NCBI GenBank assembly: GCA_024236215.1
Contig: JACKKX010000005.1
Location: 248,001 to 312,000 of the forward strand
DNA: 64,000 nucleotides
Direction: 5' to 3'
Source: Novosphingobium sp.
GTDB lineage: Bacteria > Pseudomonadota > Alphaproteobacteria > Sphingomonadales > Sphingomonadaceae
Shown here: positions 46,857 through 55,768 of the stretch, piece by piece
How positions within the stretch are numbered: position 1 is the first letter of the stretch
Layout: every line of letters starts with the position of its first letter
Program-made: the position numbers and the translations under genes
The notes under the pieces: model-generated
Seen by the model: the letters and a program-made list of their open reading frames with translations, nothing else
Database searches by the model: none
Told to the model about the DNA's origin: nothing

Positions 46857-48938
46857 ATGTTCGGCGAAAGCCAGCACGTCAGCTCGGGGACGCTCAAAAA
46901 CAGCTTCGAGCGGCGCAGCATCCTGATCGGCGGGTTGCAGATCGGGATCGGCACGCTCCTGGCCGCGCGGATGGGCTGGATCGGGCTGGTCCAGAACGCC
47001 AAATACCAGATGGCCTCGGAGAGCAACCGGGTCAATCTCACCCTCATTCCGCCCCGGCGCGGATGGATCCTCGATCGCAAGGGCGAGCCGCTTGCCGCCA
47101 ACCGCGCCGATTTCCGGGTCGACCTGATCCCGGCGCGGCTCGACGACCGCAATCATACCCTCAAGGAACTGGCGCGGTTGCTGTCGCTGGGCGAAGACAA
47201 GATCGCCGACATTTCCGACAAGCTTGAAAAGTCGTCCGGTTTCCGGCCGATCGAAGTCGCCGCCGGGCTCGACTGGGACCGCTTCGCAGCGATCAGTGTG
47301 CGTCTGCCCGATCTGCCCGGGGTCATCGCCCAGCGCGGCTATTCGCGCTGGTACCCCAACGGCCCATCGGTTGCCCACCTGATCGGCTATGTCGGCCCGG
47401 CATCGGCAGAGGACTATGAGAAGTCCAACAAGAACCCCCTGCTGGTCACCCCCGGGTTCAAAGTCGGCAAGGATGGGCTGGAAAAGAGCTTCGAGATGTC
47501 TCTGCGCGGTGTGCCGGGTGCGCGCCGCACCGAGGTGACTGCCAGCGGCAAGGTGGTGCGCGATCTTGATACCCGCGAGGACATTCCCGGCAAACCGCTC
47601 AAGCTGACGATCGACGCTGCCTTGCAGGACTATGCCTCGCGCCGGATCGGCCTCGAATCCGCGTCGGTAGTGGTGATCGACTGCATCACCGGCGGCATCC
47701 TCGCGCTCTGCTCGATGCCGGCCTTCGATCCCAATGCCTTCGCCGGCGGGATCGGGCGCCTGCAGTGGAAGATGCTCAATCAGGACGATCACATCCCGCT
47801 GCTCAACAAGGCACTGCGGGGACTCTACCCGCCGGGATCGACCATGAAGCCGATGGCGACGCTGGCACTTCAGCAGCACGGCGTTTCCCCGGACGAACGG
47901 GTCAGCTGCCCCGGCGGCTACCGGCTGGGCAACCGCTACTTCCGCTGCGACGCGGTCCATGGCTCGGTCGACATGGCCACCGCGATCGAGCGAAGCTGCA
48001 ACACCTATTTCTGGAGCATGGCCCACCGGGTCGGTTACGATACCATCGCGCCGGTTGCGCGTCTGCTTGGGCTGGGGCAGGAATTCGATCTCCCGCTTAC
48101 CTCGCAGCGTTACGGAACGATCCCCGATGCCGCATGGAAAATGCGCCGCTACAAGCAGGAATGGACCGCTGCGGATTCGCTCAATGCCTCGATCGGGCAA
48201 GGCTATGTGCTGGTCTCGCCGTTGCAGCTGGCGGTGATGACATCGCGCATCGCCAGCGGTCGCAATCTGGTTCCCTCGGTGATGTTCGGTCAGCCCAAAC
48301 CGGTTGGCCCCGATCTGCCCTTCACGCCTGAACAGCTCGCCGTGGCCCATCAGGGAATGTTCCGCGTGGTCAACGGTTCAGGAACGGCGACGGCGAGCCG
48401 CCTCAACCTCGGCGATATCCAGATGGCAGGCAAGACCGGCACAGCACAGGTTCGCGCGCTGGTCAGCCGGGGCAGCCAGGGGGCCTGGAAATCGCGCGAT
48501 CACTCGCTGTTCATCTGCTATGCCCCCACCGATGCGCCGCGCTATGCCATGTCGGTCGTGGTCGAACACGGCACCTTCGGCGCCCGCGCCGCCGCGCCGA
48601 TCGCGCGTGATGTGATGACCTTCCTGTTCGACCCGGCCAAGGCCTGGGACACGCTGCTGGCGATGGAAAAGAGCTGGGGCGGGACGGCCGCCGAACGCAT
48701 GGATGCGAAGTATCGCACCTTTGTCGCCAATAATGGTTTGGTCGCGCCAAAGGTTGGTGACGACAAGGCGGTGGAAGCTGCGATCGATCGTGTCGGCACG
48801 CCCGAAAACGCCGTGGTCAATGCGGGCGAGAACGGCGATCTGCGCGAGGAGCCGGAAAGCGCCGCGCCGCAGGCGGCACCCAGCGCGCAGCCATCGCCTC
48901 CCCCTGCAGCCGCACTGCAAGCAGGTAGCCCGCAATGA
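46857..48938 (+). CDS. mrdA: Penicillin-binding protein 2 (peptidoglycan transpeptidase)
   Basis: A 693-residue class B PBP. One N-terminal TM segment is followed by the PBP dimer domain (LIPPRRGWILDRKGEPLAAN). The transpeptidase shows SxxK as YPPGSTMKPMATLAL, SxN as ERSCNTYFWSMA and KTGT in MAGKTGTAQVRAL. A Pro/Ala-rich C-terminal tail is unusual but common in sphingomonads. Its start directly follows the mreD stop codon, and its stop overlaps rodA. Confidence 0.96.
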   Translation: MFGESQHVSSGTLKNSFERRSILIGGLQIGIGTLLAARMGWIGLVQNAKYQMASESNRVNLTLIPPRRGWILDRKGEPLAANRADFRVDLIPARLDDRNHTLKELARLLSLGEDKIADISDKLEKSSGFRPIEVAAGLDWDRFAAISVRLPDLPGVIAQRGYSRWYPNGPSVAHLIGYVGPASAEDYEKSNKNPLLVTPGFKVGKDGLEKSFEMSLRGVPGARRTEVTASGKVVRDLDTREDIPGKPLKLTIDAALQDYASRRIGLESASVVVIDCITGGILALCSMPAFDPNAFAGGIGRLQWKMLNQDDHIPLLNKALRGLYPPGSTMKPMATLALQQHGVSPDERVSCPGGYRLGNRYFRCDAVHGSVDMATAIERSCNTYFWSMAHRVGYDTIAPVARLLGLGQEFDLPLTSQRYGTIPDAAWKMRRYKQEWTAADSLNASIGQGYVLVSPLQLAVMTSRIASGRNLVPSVMFGQPKPVGPDLPFTPEQLAVAHQGMFRVVNGSGTATASRLNLGDIQMAGKTGTAQVRALVSRGSQGAWKSRDHSLFICYAPTDAPRYAMSVVVEHGTFGARAAAPIARDVMTFLFDPAKAWDTLLAMEKSWGGTAAERMDAKYRTFVANNGLVAPKVGDDKAVEAAIDRVGTPENAVVNAGENGDLREEPESAAPQAAPSAQPSPPPAAALQAGSPQ

Positions 48939-50053
48939 CCCTGCGCAGCCGCATCCCCGAAGCGATCGCGCGCGAGCCCTGGCATGTGATCGTGCCGTTG
49001 TTCGCGCTTAACACTTTCGGTTCGGCAGTGCTCTATTCGGCGGCCGGCGGGAAACTTTCACCCTGGGCGCTGCTGCATGAAATCCACTTTGCGGTATTCC
49101 TGGTCATGGCGCTGGTGATCTCGCGGCTGCCGCGCGAGTTGTTCCAGCTGCTCGCCTATCCGGGCTATGGACTGCTGATCGTGATGCTGGTGCTGGTCGA
49201 GCTGATCGGCGGGATTGGCGGTGGCAGCCAGCGCTGGCTTGACCTTGGCTTCATGACGCTCCAGCCTTCGGAGCTGATGAAGCCGGGGATCGTGCTGGTC
49301 CTCGCGCGGTTTTTTGAAACACTCCCCCCCAGCATGACCCGCAGCTGGCGTACCTTGCTGCCACTGGGCGGCCTGGTGGCTGTTCCCGCCGGGCTGGTCA
49401 TGCTCCAGCCGGATCTCGGCACCGGCCTTGCCATCTGCGCCGGGGCGGCGGTGGTCATCTTCCTTGCCGGATTGCCGACATCGTGGTTCGTCGGCGCGGG
49501 CGCGGCCGGCGCGGCGATTGCCCCGGTCGCCTTCTTCACCCTGCTCCACGATTACCAACGCAAACGCGTGCTGACTTTCCTCGATCCGGAAAGCGACCCG
49601 CTCGGCACCGGCTATCACATCACCCAGTCGAAGATCGCGATCGGTTCGGGCGGGTTCTTCGGCAAGGGTTTCGGCAACGGCAGCCAGAGCCACCTCGAAT
49701 ACCTGCCCGAGGCCCATACCGACTTCGCTTTCGCCACCATGGCCGAGGAATGGGGCATGCTGGGCGGGCTGTTCGTGATCGCGATCTTCATGTGGGTGCT
49801 GCGCTGGGGCCTGCAGGTCGCCCGCAATGCCCCCGATCGCTTCTCGATGCTGCTCGCCGCGGGGATGACCTTTACGATCTTTTTCTACATGGCGATCAAC
49901 ATGATGATGGTGATGGGCCTGGCCCCGGTGGTGGGCATCCCCCTGCCCTGGATCAGCCACGGCGGCTCATCGATGATGACCAACATGATCTGCGTCGGCA
50001 CGATCATGGCAGTCGAGCGCTGGAGCCGTCGCGGTGGATCGCTGGCCGGGTGA
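48935..50053 (+). CDS. rodA: Rod shape-determining protein RodA
   Basis: A 372-residue SEDS glycosyltransferase. The membrane topology has about ten segments; conserved text is GGSQRWLDLGFMTLQPSELMKP, AHTDFAFATMAEEWGMLGG, and PLPWISHGGSSMMTNMICVG. RodA polymerises lipid II with PBP2. It ends the mre operon, overlapping mrdA by ATGA. Confidence 0.96.
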   Translation: MTLRSRIPEAIAREPWHVIVPLFALNTFGSAVLYSAAGGKLSPWALLHEIHFAVFLVMALVISRLPRELFQLLAYPGYGLLIVMLVLVELIGGIGGGSQRWLDLGFMTLQPSELMKPGIVLVLARFFETLPPSMTRSWRTLLPLGGLVAVPAGLVMLQPDLGTGLAICAGAAVVIFLAGLPTSWFVGAGAAGAAIAPVAFFTLLHDYQRKRVLTFLDPESDPLGTGYHITQSKIAIGSGGFFGKGFGNGSQSHLEYLPEAHTDFAFATMAEEWGMLGGLFVIAIFMWVLRWGLQVARNAPDRFSMLLAAGMTFTIFFYMAINMMMVMGLAPVVGIPLPWISHGGSSMMTNMICVGTIMAVERWSRRGGSLAG

Positions 50054-50143
50054 GACCCGGTCAACTTTTCCCTTCCCTCGGCCAGAAGTGACGCTATAGG
50101 GGGCGCTCCCGACGAATCGGGAGCCTTCCGCAAGCCGGAAAGT

Positions 50144-50219
<76 letters not shown>

Positions 50220-50608
50220 TTTTTTCACAATATATCAAGTGTTTAAGTCACTTCTCAGATGTGGCTTTTGGTCGGCTTCCCGCGCTAGGTAGCTTTCTAG
50301 GTAGCAGGCAAAATTTTCGCACGTCCTAATGCGGCGCGCGCTTCGCCGTCGCCTATCGAACGCGATGGTATGTGGATTTCTGTGGAAGCGTGCGGATGGT
50401 AGTCAAGGAGGGATCCACCAACCTCGCTTAAGCAGCTGTTAAAATGTCATTTCTCAATCCGCATCGCCAAAAATACCCCCTGCAATACCCCCATCTTGGC
50501 ACCTTTGCGATGAGCGGAAATTTGATCGCGGCAAACCGTTCGACTTACCCCGAGCAGTGGACATTCACTGCGCAACTTGGCGTATGTTGCAGGCAGCATA
50601 GCTCCCAC
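50220..50608. other. AT-richer junction segment after the tRNA, with tandem repeats
   Basis: About 390 bp with no convincing gene. It contains two direct copies of CTAGGTAGC (50285-50293, 50297-50305) and two copies of ATACCCCC (50473-50480, 50485-50492), each pair spaced by 12 bp. Such tandem short repeats next to a tRNA attachment site resemble the arm-type sites of tyrosine integrases, but no integrase gene is present here. Confidence 0.5.
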
Positions 50609-51223
50609 TCACGACACCCGAGAACCAATCCAGATCACTTTGCCGACGACATTGATCGCCTTTCGCTGAACACCGTTCCAGCTTGGATAAGCGGGATGGT
50701 CGGTGAGGACAGAAATGCGATTTTTGGTCGGGTCCAGAGCGATCCGCCTGACGAACGTCTCTGACGATCCACGGACAGCGTAGAGCCCGTCGTGAAGGGC
50801 ATCGTGAGAGCGCAACCTTTGGATAATGACTTCGTCGCCGCTCTGCAGGGTCGGCTGCATAGCCTCACCAGCAATGGGTAAGATCGCCAAACCTGGAGGC
50901 CTATTGCATAGGCGTCTTAGCCAAGCTTCATCGACGATGCGAGATCGTTCCTGTGGGATTTCCAGGCCCTTGGCCTCGATTACCGGCACAGTGATGACCG
51001 AACGTCGCGGAGTTGAAGAACTCTCTTTTCCGCCGAGCAGTTTGCCAGAAACATCGAAATGCAAAGCCAGCTGAGCGATGTCGCTTTGATCGAGACGCGC
51101 GGGCGTGCCGCGCTTGATGTATTGCTGGATATAGGCGGAGTTTCGGCCAAGCAGACGCGAAACCGCGGCGTAGGTCTCTTCCCGCTCGCGGATCAAATCA
51201 TCAAGCGCTTGCCTTGGGGTCAT
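50609..51223 (-). CDS. S24/LexA-like repressor with degenerate catalytic residues
   Basis: A 204-residue protein with an N-terminal HTH (residues 1-60; MTPRQALDDLIREREETYAA, SRLLGRNSAYIQQYIKRGTP) and a C-terminal S24 fold. The start at 51223 follows TAGGAG. In family members the catalytic Ser lies in GDSM(E/Q)PTL and the Lys in VKR(I/L); here the text is GEAMQPTLQSGDE (Ala121) and FVRRIAL (Arg159), so both catalytic positions are substituted. It should not self-cleave on RecA contact. It may act as a constitutive or ligand-controlled repressor. Confidence 0.88.
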   Translation of the reverse strand: MTPRQALDDLIREREETYAAVSRLLGRNSAYIQQYIKRGTPARLDQSDIAQLALHFDVSGKLLGGKESSSTPRRSVITVPVIEAKGLEIPQERSRIVDEAWLRRLCNRPPGLAILPIAGEAMQPTLQSGDEVIIQRLRSHDALHDGLYAVRGSSETFVRRIALDPTKNRISVLTDHPAYPSWNGVQRKAINVVGKVIWIGSRVS

Positions 51224-51249
51224 CCTATCCACTCCTAGCATATCCTATT

Positions 51250-52530
51250 TCACTATCACGCCAGAGCGGACAATTCCTACTCGGCGAGTTGCGCGGGCCA
51301 ACCTAGGTTGGGCTTTTTGGACAGGTTTCGAAGGAGGCGCTGGTTGGCTTATCAGCACTACTGGGTGGGGCTCGATGCGGGGCATCTCGAAACAGCCGTT
51401 TGCCTCATCGACGCAGAGGGCGGGATCCTCTTCGAAGCGATATGCGAAACGACATCTGGACCCATCAGAGATATTCTGCGGAGGTTTGGCGTTGAGGCAG
51501 CGCAGTGCCTCACGATCGAGGCCGGCAATGGCACCCAGATGGTTCGAGAACTGCGTTCATACGGATTTCCTGTTCAGGTGGTCGATGTACGCAAATCGAG
51601 CAAATTCCTGGCGATCAGGCGGCAGAAAACAGATGTCCACGATGCTCGAGGGCTCGCTGAGCTCGGGCGGCTTGGTCGATCGATAGGGTCGCCAGTCTTT
51701 GTGAAGCCAATGGAGCATCAGAATATCCGAACCCTGATCAATGTTCGAAGAACAATGCTGAAAAACCGCGCCAGGACAGATGCGCTCATCCAATCGATTT
51801 TCAGGTTACACGGCGGGAACGTGAAACTCCTGAACGGAAGGGGTGCGCTGGCCGCTGAGGTGAACGACCAGGTGCGGAAAATGCGACAGCACGGGCTTGA
51901 AATCGGGGTCAATCTGCAACCGCTCGTCGACATTTCCGAGGCTCTGAGAGAGCAAATCTCCGCTCTTGACCGGCAGATGCGCGACATCGCATCGAACAAT
52001 CTTACGTGCCGCAATTTCCAGACGATCCCCGGCGTCGGAGCTGTGATCGCGCTGTCGTTCTACAGTGCCATCGGCGATCCACATCGATTTGAGCGGAGCC
52101 GTGACGTTGGAGCATACTTGGGTCTGACCCCGACCCTATATCAGTCAGGCGCCACTTCACGCCGGGGGCGTATCAGTCGGCACGGGAATAAGCTCACACG
52201 GATGCACCTGATTACCGCAGCCACCGTGCTACTTTGCAGGATTGAGATCGAAAGCCGTCTTCGCACCTGGGGTCTCGAGCTGGCCCAGCGGGTTGGGTTC
52301 CTGAAGGCGCGCGTTGCCGTAGCAAGGAAGCTTGCGGTGATCATGCTCGGAATGTGGAAAACAGGTTCGCCGTTTCGCCCAGACGGCGCACCTTCGCTGT
52401 TCCTCCAGCAGGAGGAGGCAGGCTTGGACCCCGTTCTGATTTCTGGGACGCAGATCTCGTTGTAGGTAATTGGGCCAAGCCTGCCGTCAATTGCGGCGGT
52501 CGTTTCAGCCAGCGGCTCGTAATGTCGCAA
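51250..52530 (+). mobile_element. IS110-family insertion sequence (ends approximate)
   Basis: The element is defined by its transposase gene (51344-52465). Ends are not resolved: members of this family have no flanking inverted repeats and make no reliable target duplication. A perfect 14-bp palindrome CCAACCTAGGTTGG lies at 51299-51312 in the left noncoding part. The left end must lie right of the repressor start (51223) and the right end left of a start-codon context at 52541. Confidence 0.55.
51344..52465 (+). CDS. IS110 family transposase
   Basis: A 373-residue DEDD transposase starting at TTG 51344, seven bases after AAGGAGG. The RuvC-like catalytic tetrad is complete: D11 (VGLDAG), E59 (TIEAGNG), D97 and D100 (QKTDVHDARG). 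The C-terminal transposase_20 domain has TIPGVGAVIAL and the conserved serine region SGATSRRGRISRHGN. The gene appears intact, so the element may be active. IS110 enzymes are guided by a noncoding bridge RNA from one flank. Confidence 0.93.
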   Translation: MAYQHYWVGLDAGHLETAVCLIDAEGGILFEAICETTSGPIRDILRRFGVEAAQCLTIEAGNGTQMVRELRSYGFPVQVVDVRKSSKFLAIRRQKTDVHDARGLAELGRLGRSIGSPVFVKPMEHQNIRTLINVRRTMLKNRARTDALIQSIFRLHGGNVKLLNGRGALAAEVNDQVRKMRQHGLEIGVNLQPLVDISEALREQISALDRQMRDIASNNLTCRNFQTIPGVGAVIALSFYSAIGDPHRFERSRDVGAYLGLTPTLYQSGATSRRGRISRHGNKLTRMHLITAATVLLCRIEIESRLRTWGLELAQRVGFLKARVAVARKLAVIMLGMWKTGSPFRPDGAPSLFLQQEEAGLDPVLISGTQISL

Positions 52531-52565
52531 ACTTGCATCATTATCCCCTGAAACAGCGTTACGGT

Positions 52566-52582
52566 GTCAAAATTGACGCATC
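52566..52582 (-). promoter_or_regulatory. Island motif, copy 1 (24 nt before an ATG at 52541)
   Basis: Read on the minus strand: GATGCGTCAATTTTGAC. Exactly 24 nt separate it from an ATG ending at 52541. The reading frame beyond that ATG soon runs into the IS110 element, so this copy seems to precede a truncated gene. See copies 2 to 4. Confidence 0.6.
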
Positions 52583-52650
52583 ACGATCCTATCTCGACCA
52601 TGATAAAACCGGTGGGCTTTTGAGCCGCGCCGCAAAGCGATTGCCGGACG

Positions 52651-54114
52651 TTAGCGTGAGACCGGAATTAAGGGGAAAGCCAACTTTCGGGCGAGCGCCT
52701 CAATTTCGTCGCGCCAAGCTAACTTCTCCTGCCATGACTGACGAATAGTCGAGGCTCCGTAGATGGCACCAGCCAACTGGCCAGTGATTGCCGCAGTGGT
52801 GTCTGCATCGTCACCAAGGTTGGCTGCCAGCAACACCGCATCATCGAAGTTATCGGTATTCGCCACACACCAGATTGCCGCTTCGAGGCTGTGAGCCACG
52901 AAGCCGCTGCTCGAAATTTGATCTCGCGTCTTCTCGCGCCAACTGCCAGCGACAATGGGCCCGATTACGGGGCCGTATGATCCGCGAGCATTTTCCAGTG
53001 CACTATCGAAATCTGCGCCGAGAATCGCCGCTCGCAGCATGATCGCATAAACTTCGCACGCTTCAAGACATGCATCGGCCGCGTGGGTAGTCATACTCTG
53101 CCGACGCGCCACTCGTGTCATCACCGCAGGATCAGCCCCGATGCCCCAGACCGCGACCGGCGCCAGCCTCATCAGAGATCCATTTCCTGCTGAATGGGGA
53201 TCGTCCGAACCGGAAATCGGATCCCCGCTCTGTTCAAAACGCGAGAGTGCTTGGCGGGTGGTAATCCCGATATCGAAGCAGTTGCCCGTGGGGCTGTAGG
53301 CCCCGTTCTTCCACCATTCGACAAATCGACGTTGTGCTTCTTGCGGCTCAAAGATTGAGTCCTTGGCCGCACTAGCCAGAAGAGCGTCCCCGAGAGCAAG
53401 AGCCATCGAGGTATCATCAGTCCAAGTGCCCGCGTCCAGACCGAACGGCCCTCCCCCGACCATATCGGTGATGTGGTCATAGCTATCGCGAGGCTTGAAC
53501 TCGAGCGTCGTCCCCAAGGCGTCTCCGACTGCCAAACCGATCAGACATCCACAGGCACGATCGTACACGCGCCAAAGCGCGTGCAAATGGTTCTCCTGCG
53601 TCCTGGTTTCGATGGCCCCAGGCCGAACCTCTCGTACTCGCGCAATCGCGCTAGCGGCGTCAGCTTCGCCTAGTTCGATAAGCAGCCTCGCTGCTACCGT
53701 TCCCGCCCTGCCGAGACCGCCCCGGCAATGGATGAAAACGCTTCGCCCTTCTGCAAGAATACCCCTCACGCGAGGCCCAGCGGATCGCCATCGTTGCTCG
53801 AATTCATCACCGGGTGCGGCAACATCAACAATTGGCAGATGAAGCCACTCCATGCCGCGAGCGGTCACTTCCGCTTCCAACTTGGAAACGCCAAGGAATT
53901 CGATCTCATGATCCTCGATTAGAGAGATAACTGCGGCGGCTCCCCAGTCGCGCACCGCGTCCAAGTCAACAGTGAGATCGCGCATCCAATCGAACCCGGC
54001 AAGCGCCGGCCCCCGCTTACCCGGACAGAACGATACTCCAATTCGCCCGGTCGCTACTGACAGCGTCGGGATCTGGATAGGGTCGGTTAAGCTGGTCCGA
54101 ATGTTTCTACTCAT
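52651..54114 (-). CDS. Fusion: dual-specificity-type phosphatase and ADP-ribosylglycohydrolase
   Basis: A 487-residue two-domain protein. Residues about 15-180 form a CDKN3/DSP-like phosphatase with the P-loop HCRGGLGRAG (C130, R136) and a candidate general acid in the LPIVDVAAPGDEF loop. Residues about 185-485 form a DraG-type ADP-ribosylglycohydrolase: GLAVGDALGTTLEF, TWTDDTSMALA (231-235 metal binding) and NLGDDADTTAAITG. It may remove ADP-ribose and phosphate groups from a modified target. Motif copy 2 lies 24 nt upstream. Role in the island is unknown; defence-related NAD or nucleic-acid modification turnover is possible. Confidence 0.88.
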   Translation of the reverse strand: MSRNIRTSLTDPIQIPTLSVATGRIGVSFCPGKRGPALAGFDWMRDLTVDLDAVRDWGAAAVISLIEDHEIEFLGVSKLEAEVTARGMEWLHLPIVDVAAPGDEFEQRWRSAGPRVRGILAEGRSVFIHCRGGLGRAGTVAARLLIELGEADAASAIARVREVRPGAIETRTQENHLHALWRVYDRACGCLIGLAVGDALGTTLEFKPRDSYDHITDMVGGGPFGLDAGTWTDDTSMALALGDALLASAAKDSIFEPQEAQRRFVEWWKNGAYSPTGNCFDIGITTRQALSRFEQSGDPISGSDDPHSAGNGSLMRLAPVAVWGIGADPAVMTRVARRQSMTTHAADACLEACEVYAIMLRAAILGADFDSALENARGSYGPVIGPIVAGSWREKTRDQISSSGFVAHSLEAAIWCVANTDNFDDAVLLAANLGDDADTTAAITGQLAGAIYGASTIRQSWQEKLAWRDEIEALARKLAFPLIPVSR

Positions 54115-54138
54115 CGTGCCTGACTAATTCCTACGTAC

Positions 54139-54156
54139 GACAAAATTGGCCGCATC
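54139..54156 (-). promoter_or_regulatory. Island motif, copy 2 (24 nt before the ATG of the fusion gene)
   Basis: Minus-strand sequence GATGCGGCCAATTTTGTC, 24 nt before the start codon at 54114. Confidence 0.65.
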
Positions 54157-54233
54157 TGAGCGTCTTGCGCATCAAGCAACACCCGGGAATGCGTAGGCCT
54201 CGAGCCAAACCCCAAACCAAGCCGGAATAATCT

Positions 54234-54244
54234 GTGCGTCCACC
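54234..54244. repeat. 11-bp copy of the tRNA-Lys 3' end (candidate att remnant)
   Basis: GTGCGTCCACC equals 50208-50218, the tRNA acceptor-stem 3' strand, in the same orientation. It lies in an intergenic gap, directly at the end of the neighbouring minus-strand gene. It may be an attR left by integration at the tRNA; 11 bp is short, so chance is not excluded. Confidence 0.4.
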
Positions 54245-54984
54245 TATGGCTCGAACTTCCTTCGCAATGCCTCCGCATGCGCAGCAACCGCAGGAGTTTT
54301 GGCAGGCGATGCGAACCGCATCAGCCATTCTGACCAGCTAGCCGCAGCAAATCGGACACGGGCGCCGCTTACCGCAACGGAGAAGGCTTCTATTTCCGCC
54401 CGGTGCTCCGAACGCGCGGAGGCTGACACCCGCGAAGGCTCGGCAAAAAGATAGAACAAGACCGGCGCGCGGCTGATCCGCCCGGCTTCAGTTACCAGCC
54501 CGAATGCATGCTTCACGAGCTGGGCAGCATCGAGATAACGGAAATGTGACGGCTCCGATCTCAAGCGATCACGCATAGCGCACCACGGATCCATTGCTTC
54601 TCCCCACACATCGCGGTCGTACGCATTGGAGAGGACAACATGTTTCGTGTCGCGAAATGGTTCGAAACGCTTGGATTCTACGCCGATGAGGCAACTCTCG
54701 GTGACAACAGCAGCATCAAGCCAGGGGTGACGACCGCCATTCCAGGGAAAGCGCATCTGTCGTTCAATCTCGACCGACATGGGCGACCATTCGATATCAT
54801 CAAGGTTTGGAAAAGGTGGGAGTAAGGCTGGCCTTTCGATGAACCAGCCGAACCCATTAACGGCCAAAGCGGCGCTACTTTCAGGGCTTGCGAATTTGCC
54901 CGAAGCCAGTTCGTTACCACCTGCCCTGTCTAACGCTTGGCGCACGAGGTTCTCAGGGACACCCGATAGGAATAATTCACTCAT
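54244..54984 (-). CDS. PD-(D/E)XK nuclease-like hypothetical protein
   Basis: A 246-residue protein of no named family that I recognise with certainty. The central segment HPWLDAAVVTESCLIGVESK has the geometry of a PD-(D/E)XK active site: D90, then E103-S-K105 on a predicted adjacent strand. Similar proteins are annotated as PGN_0703-like putative restriction endonucleases. Motif copy 3 lies exactly 24 nt upstream of the ATG, suggesting it is a single gene under that element. Confidence 0.65.
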   Translation of the reverse strand: MSELFLSGVPENLVRQALDRAGGNELASGKFASPESSAALAVNGFGWFIERPALLPPFPNLDDIEWSPMSVEIERQMRFPWNGGRHPWLDAAVVTESCLIGVESKRFEPFRDTKHVVLSNAYDRDVWGEAMDPWCAMRDRLRSEPSHFRYLDAAQLVKHAFGLVTEAGRISRAPVLFYLFAEPSRVSASARSEHRAEIEAFSVAVSGARVRFAAASWSEWLMRFASPAKTPAVAAHAEALRRKFEP

Positions 54985-55008
54985 GATCTCGTACTAGCCT
55001 GAAAATGC

Positions 55009-55026
55009 GTCAAAATTGGTCGCATG
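55009..55026 (-). promoter_or_regulatory. Island motif, copy 3 (24 nt before the nuclease-like gene)
   Basis: Minus-strand sequence CATGCGACCAATTTTGAC, 24 nt before the start at 54984. With its flanks (ATGCG...CGCAT, 55005-55025) it is an imperfect 21-bp dyad. Confidence 0.65.
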
Positions 55027-55117
55027 ATCAAAACCTGCAGCCAGCTGTAAGACTGAATTCGATCCAACTCTAACTATCCCCAGACAGAGCATTGATGTAT
55101 CGCAAGCTCACGATCAC

Positions 55118-55696
55118 TTACCGATACTCGATCAACTGCACTTCTCTGGCTGTGAGTTGCGACATCAAGGCGTCGATGCCTGCCGCCAGTTCACAGTCGA
55201 ACATCTCCCTCGAAACGATGCCCGCTCCATTTCGTATCCAGGCCCTTTCAGCGCGAAAGTCGGCTAGCGATTGATGGACAGCTATCTCCTTCGCCCCGGC
55301 ATGATCTGCCCAGACAGTCAGGCAAATCTGCCAGTCCCACGCTCCGCCGTATCCTTCGAGATTCGCGATGTAGATTCGATTATCCGGATCATCCCCAGAG
55401 AAGCCGACCTTGATCAGACCCAAATCCGCTGACTTAGCGAGATAGAGGTAGCCCGACATTTCGCTGCGACGAGCAAAGGCGATCGATGCCGGAAAACATT
55501 CGATGCATGTCCCGTATCGATTGCGCAATGAATGCCCGTTGTGACATTTAGTCACACCGTAAGCCACGAACTTCCCCTCAGCCTTCATCCGAGGTCGATA
55601 TTCAGCGCGCTTCAAACCCGAGGCATCAAAAGTTTCGTCGACGTCAATCCCGTGATGCTCGAGATAGCGCAGATGCGCTTTAGTCAGACGAGCCAA
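55118..55696 (-). CDS. GIY-YIG nuclease with zinc finger (Mug113/T5orf172-like)
   Basis: A 192-residue protein, start TTG 55696. Residues 51-67 form a zinc-knuckle-like motif (C51, H55, C64, C67 in CHNGHSLRNRYGTCIEC). The GIY-YIG domain starts at GYLYLAKSADLGLIKVGFSG (82-101) and continues through EIAVHQSLADFRAERAWI, with a possible general base in the second strand. Such domains nick or cleave DNA; many occur in phages and mobile islands. No obvious partner besides the neighbouring nucleases. Confidence 0.75.
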   Translation of the reverse strand: MARLTKAHLRYLEHHGIDVDETFDASGLKRAEYRPRMKAEGKFVAYGVTKCHNGHSLRNRYGTCIECFPASIAFARRSEMSGYLYLAKSADLGLIKVGFSGDDPDNRIYIANLEGYGGAWDWQICLTVWADHAGAKEIAVHQSLADFRAERAWIRNGAGIVSREMFDCELAAGIDALMSQLTAREVQLIEYR

Positions 55697-55768
55697 TAGT
55701 GATACTCCAGCTTCAAGGCGCAGCCCCGCAGGGCTAGGTCAAACAGGCGTAGAGCAGAGCCAAGGCTT

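Noticed and set aside
46227-48350. Minus-strand open frame of 707 codons opposite mreD and mrdA
   Set aside because: Antisense to well-supported elongasome genes; no recognisable domain.
50444-50764. Possible 106-residue gene on the plus strand after the tRNA
   Set aside because: Its second half is antisense to the S24-like repressor and the first half covers the repeat-rich junction; no ribosome-binding site or family resemblance.
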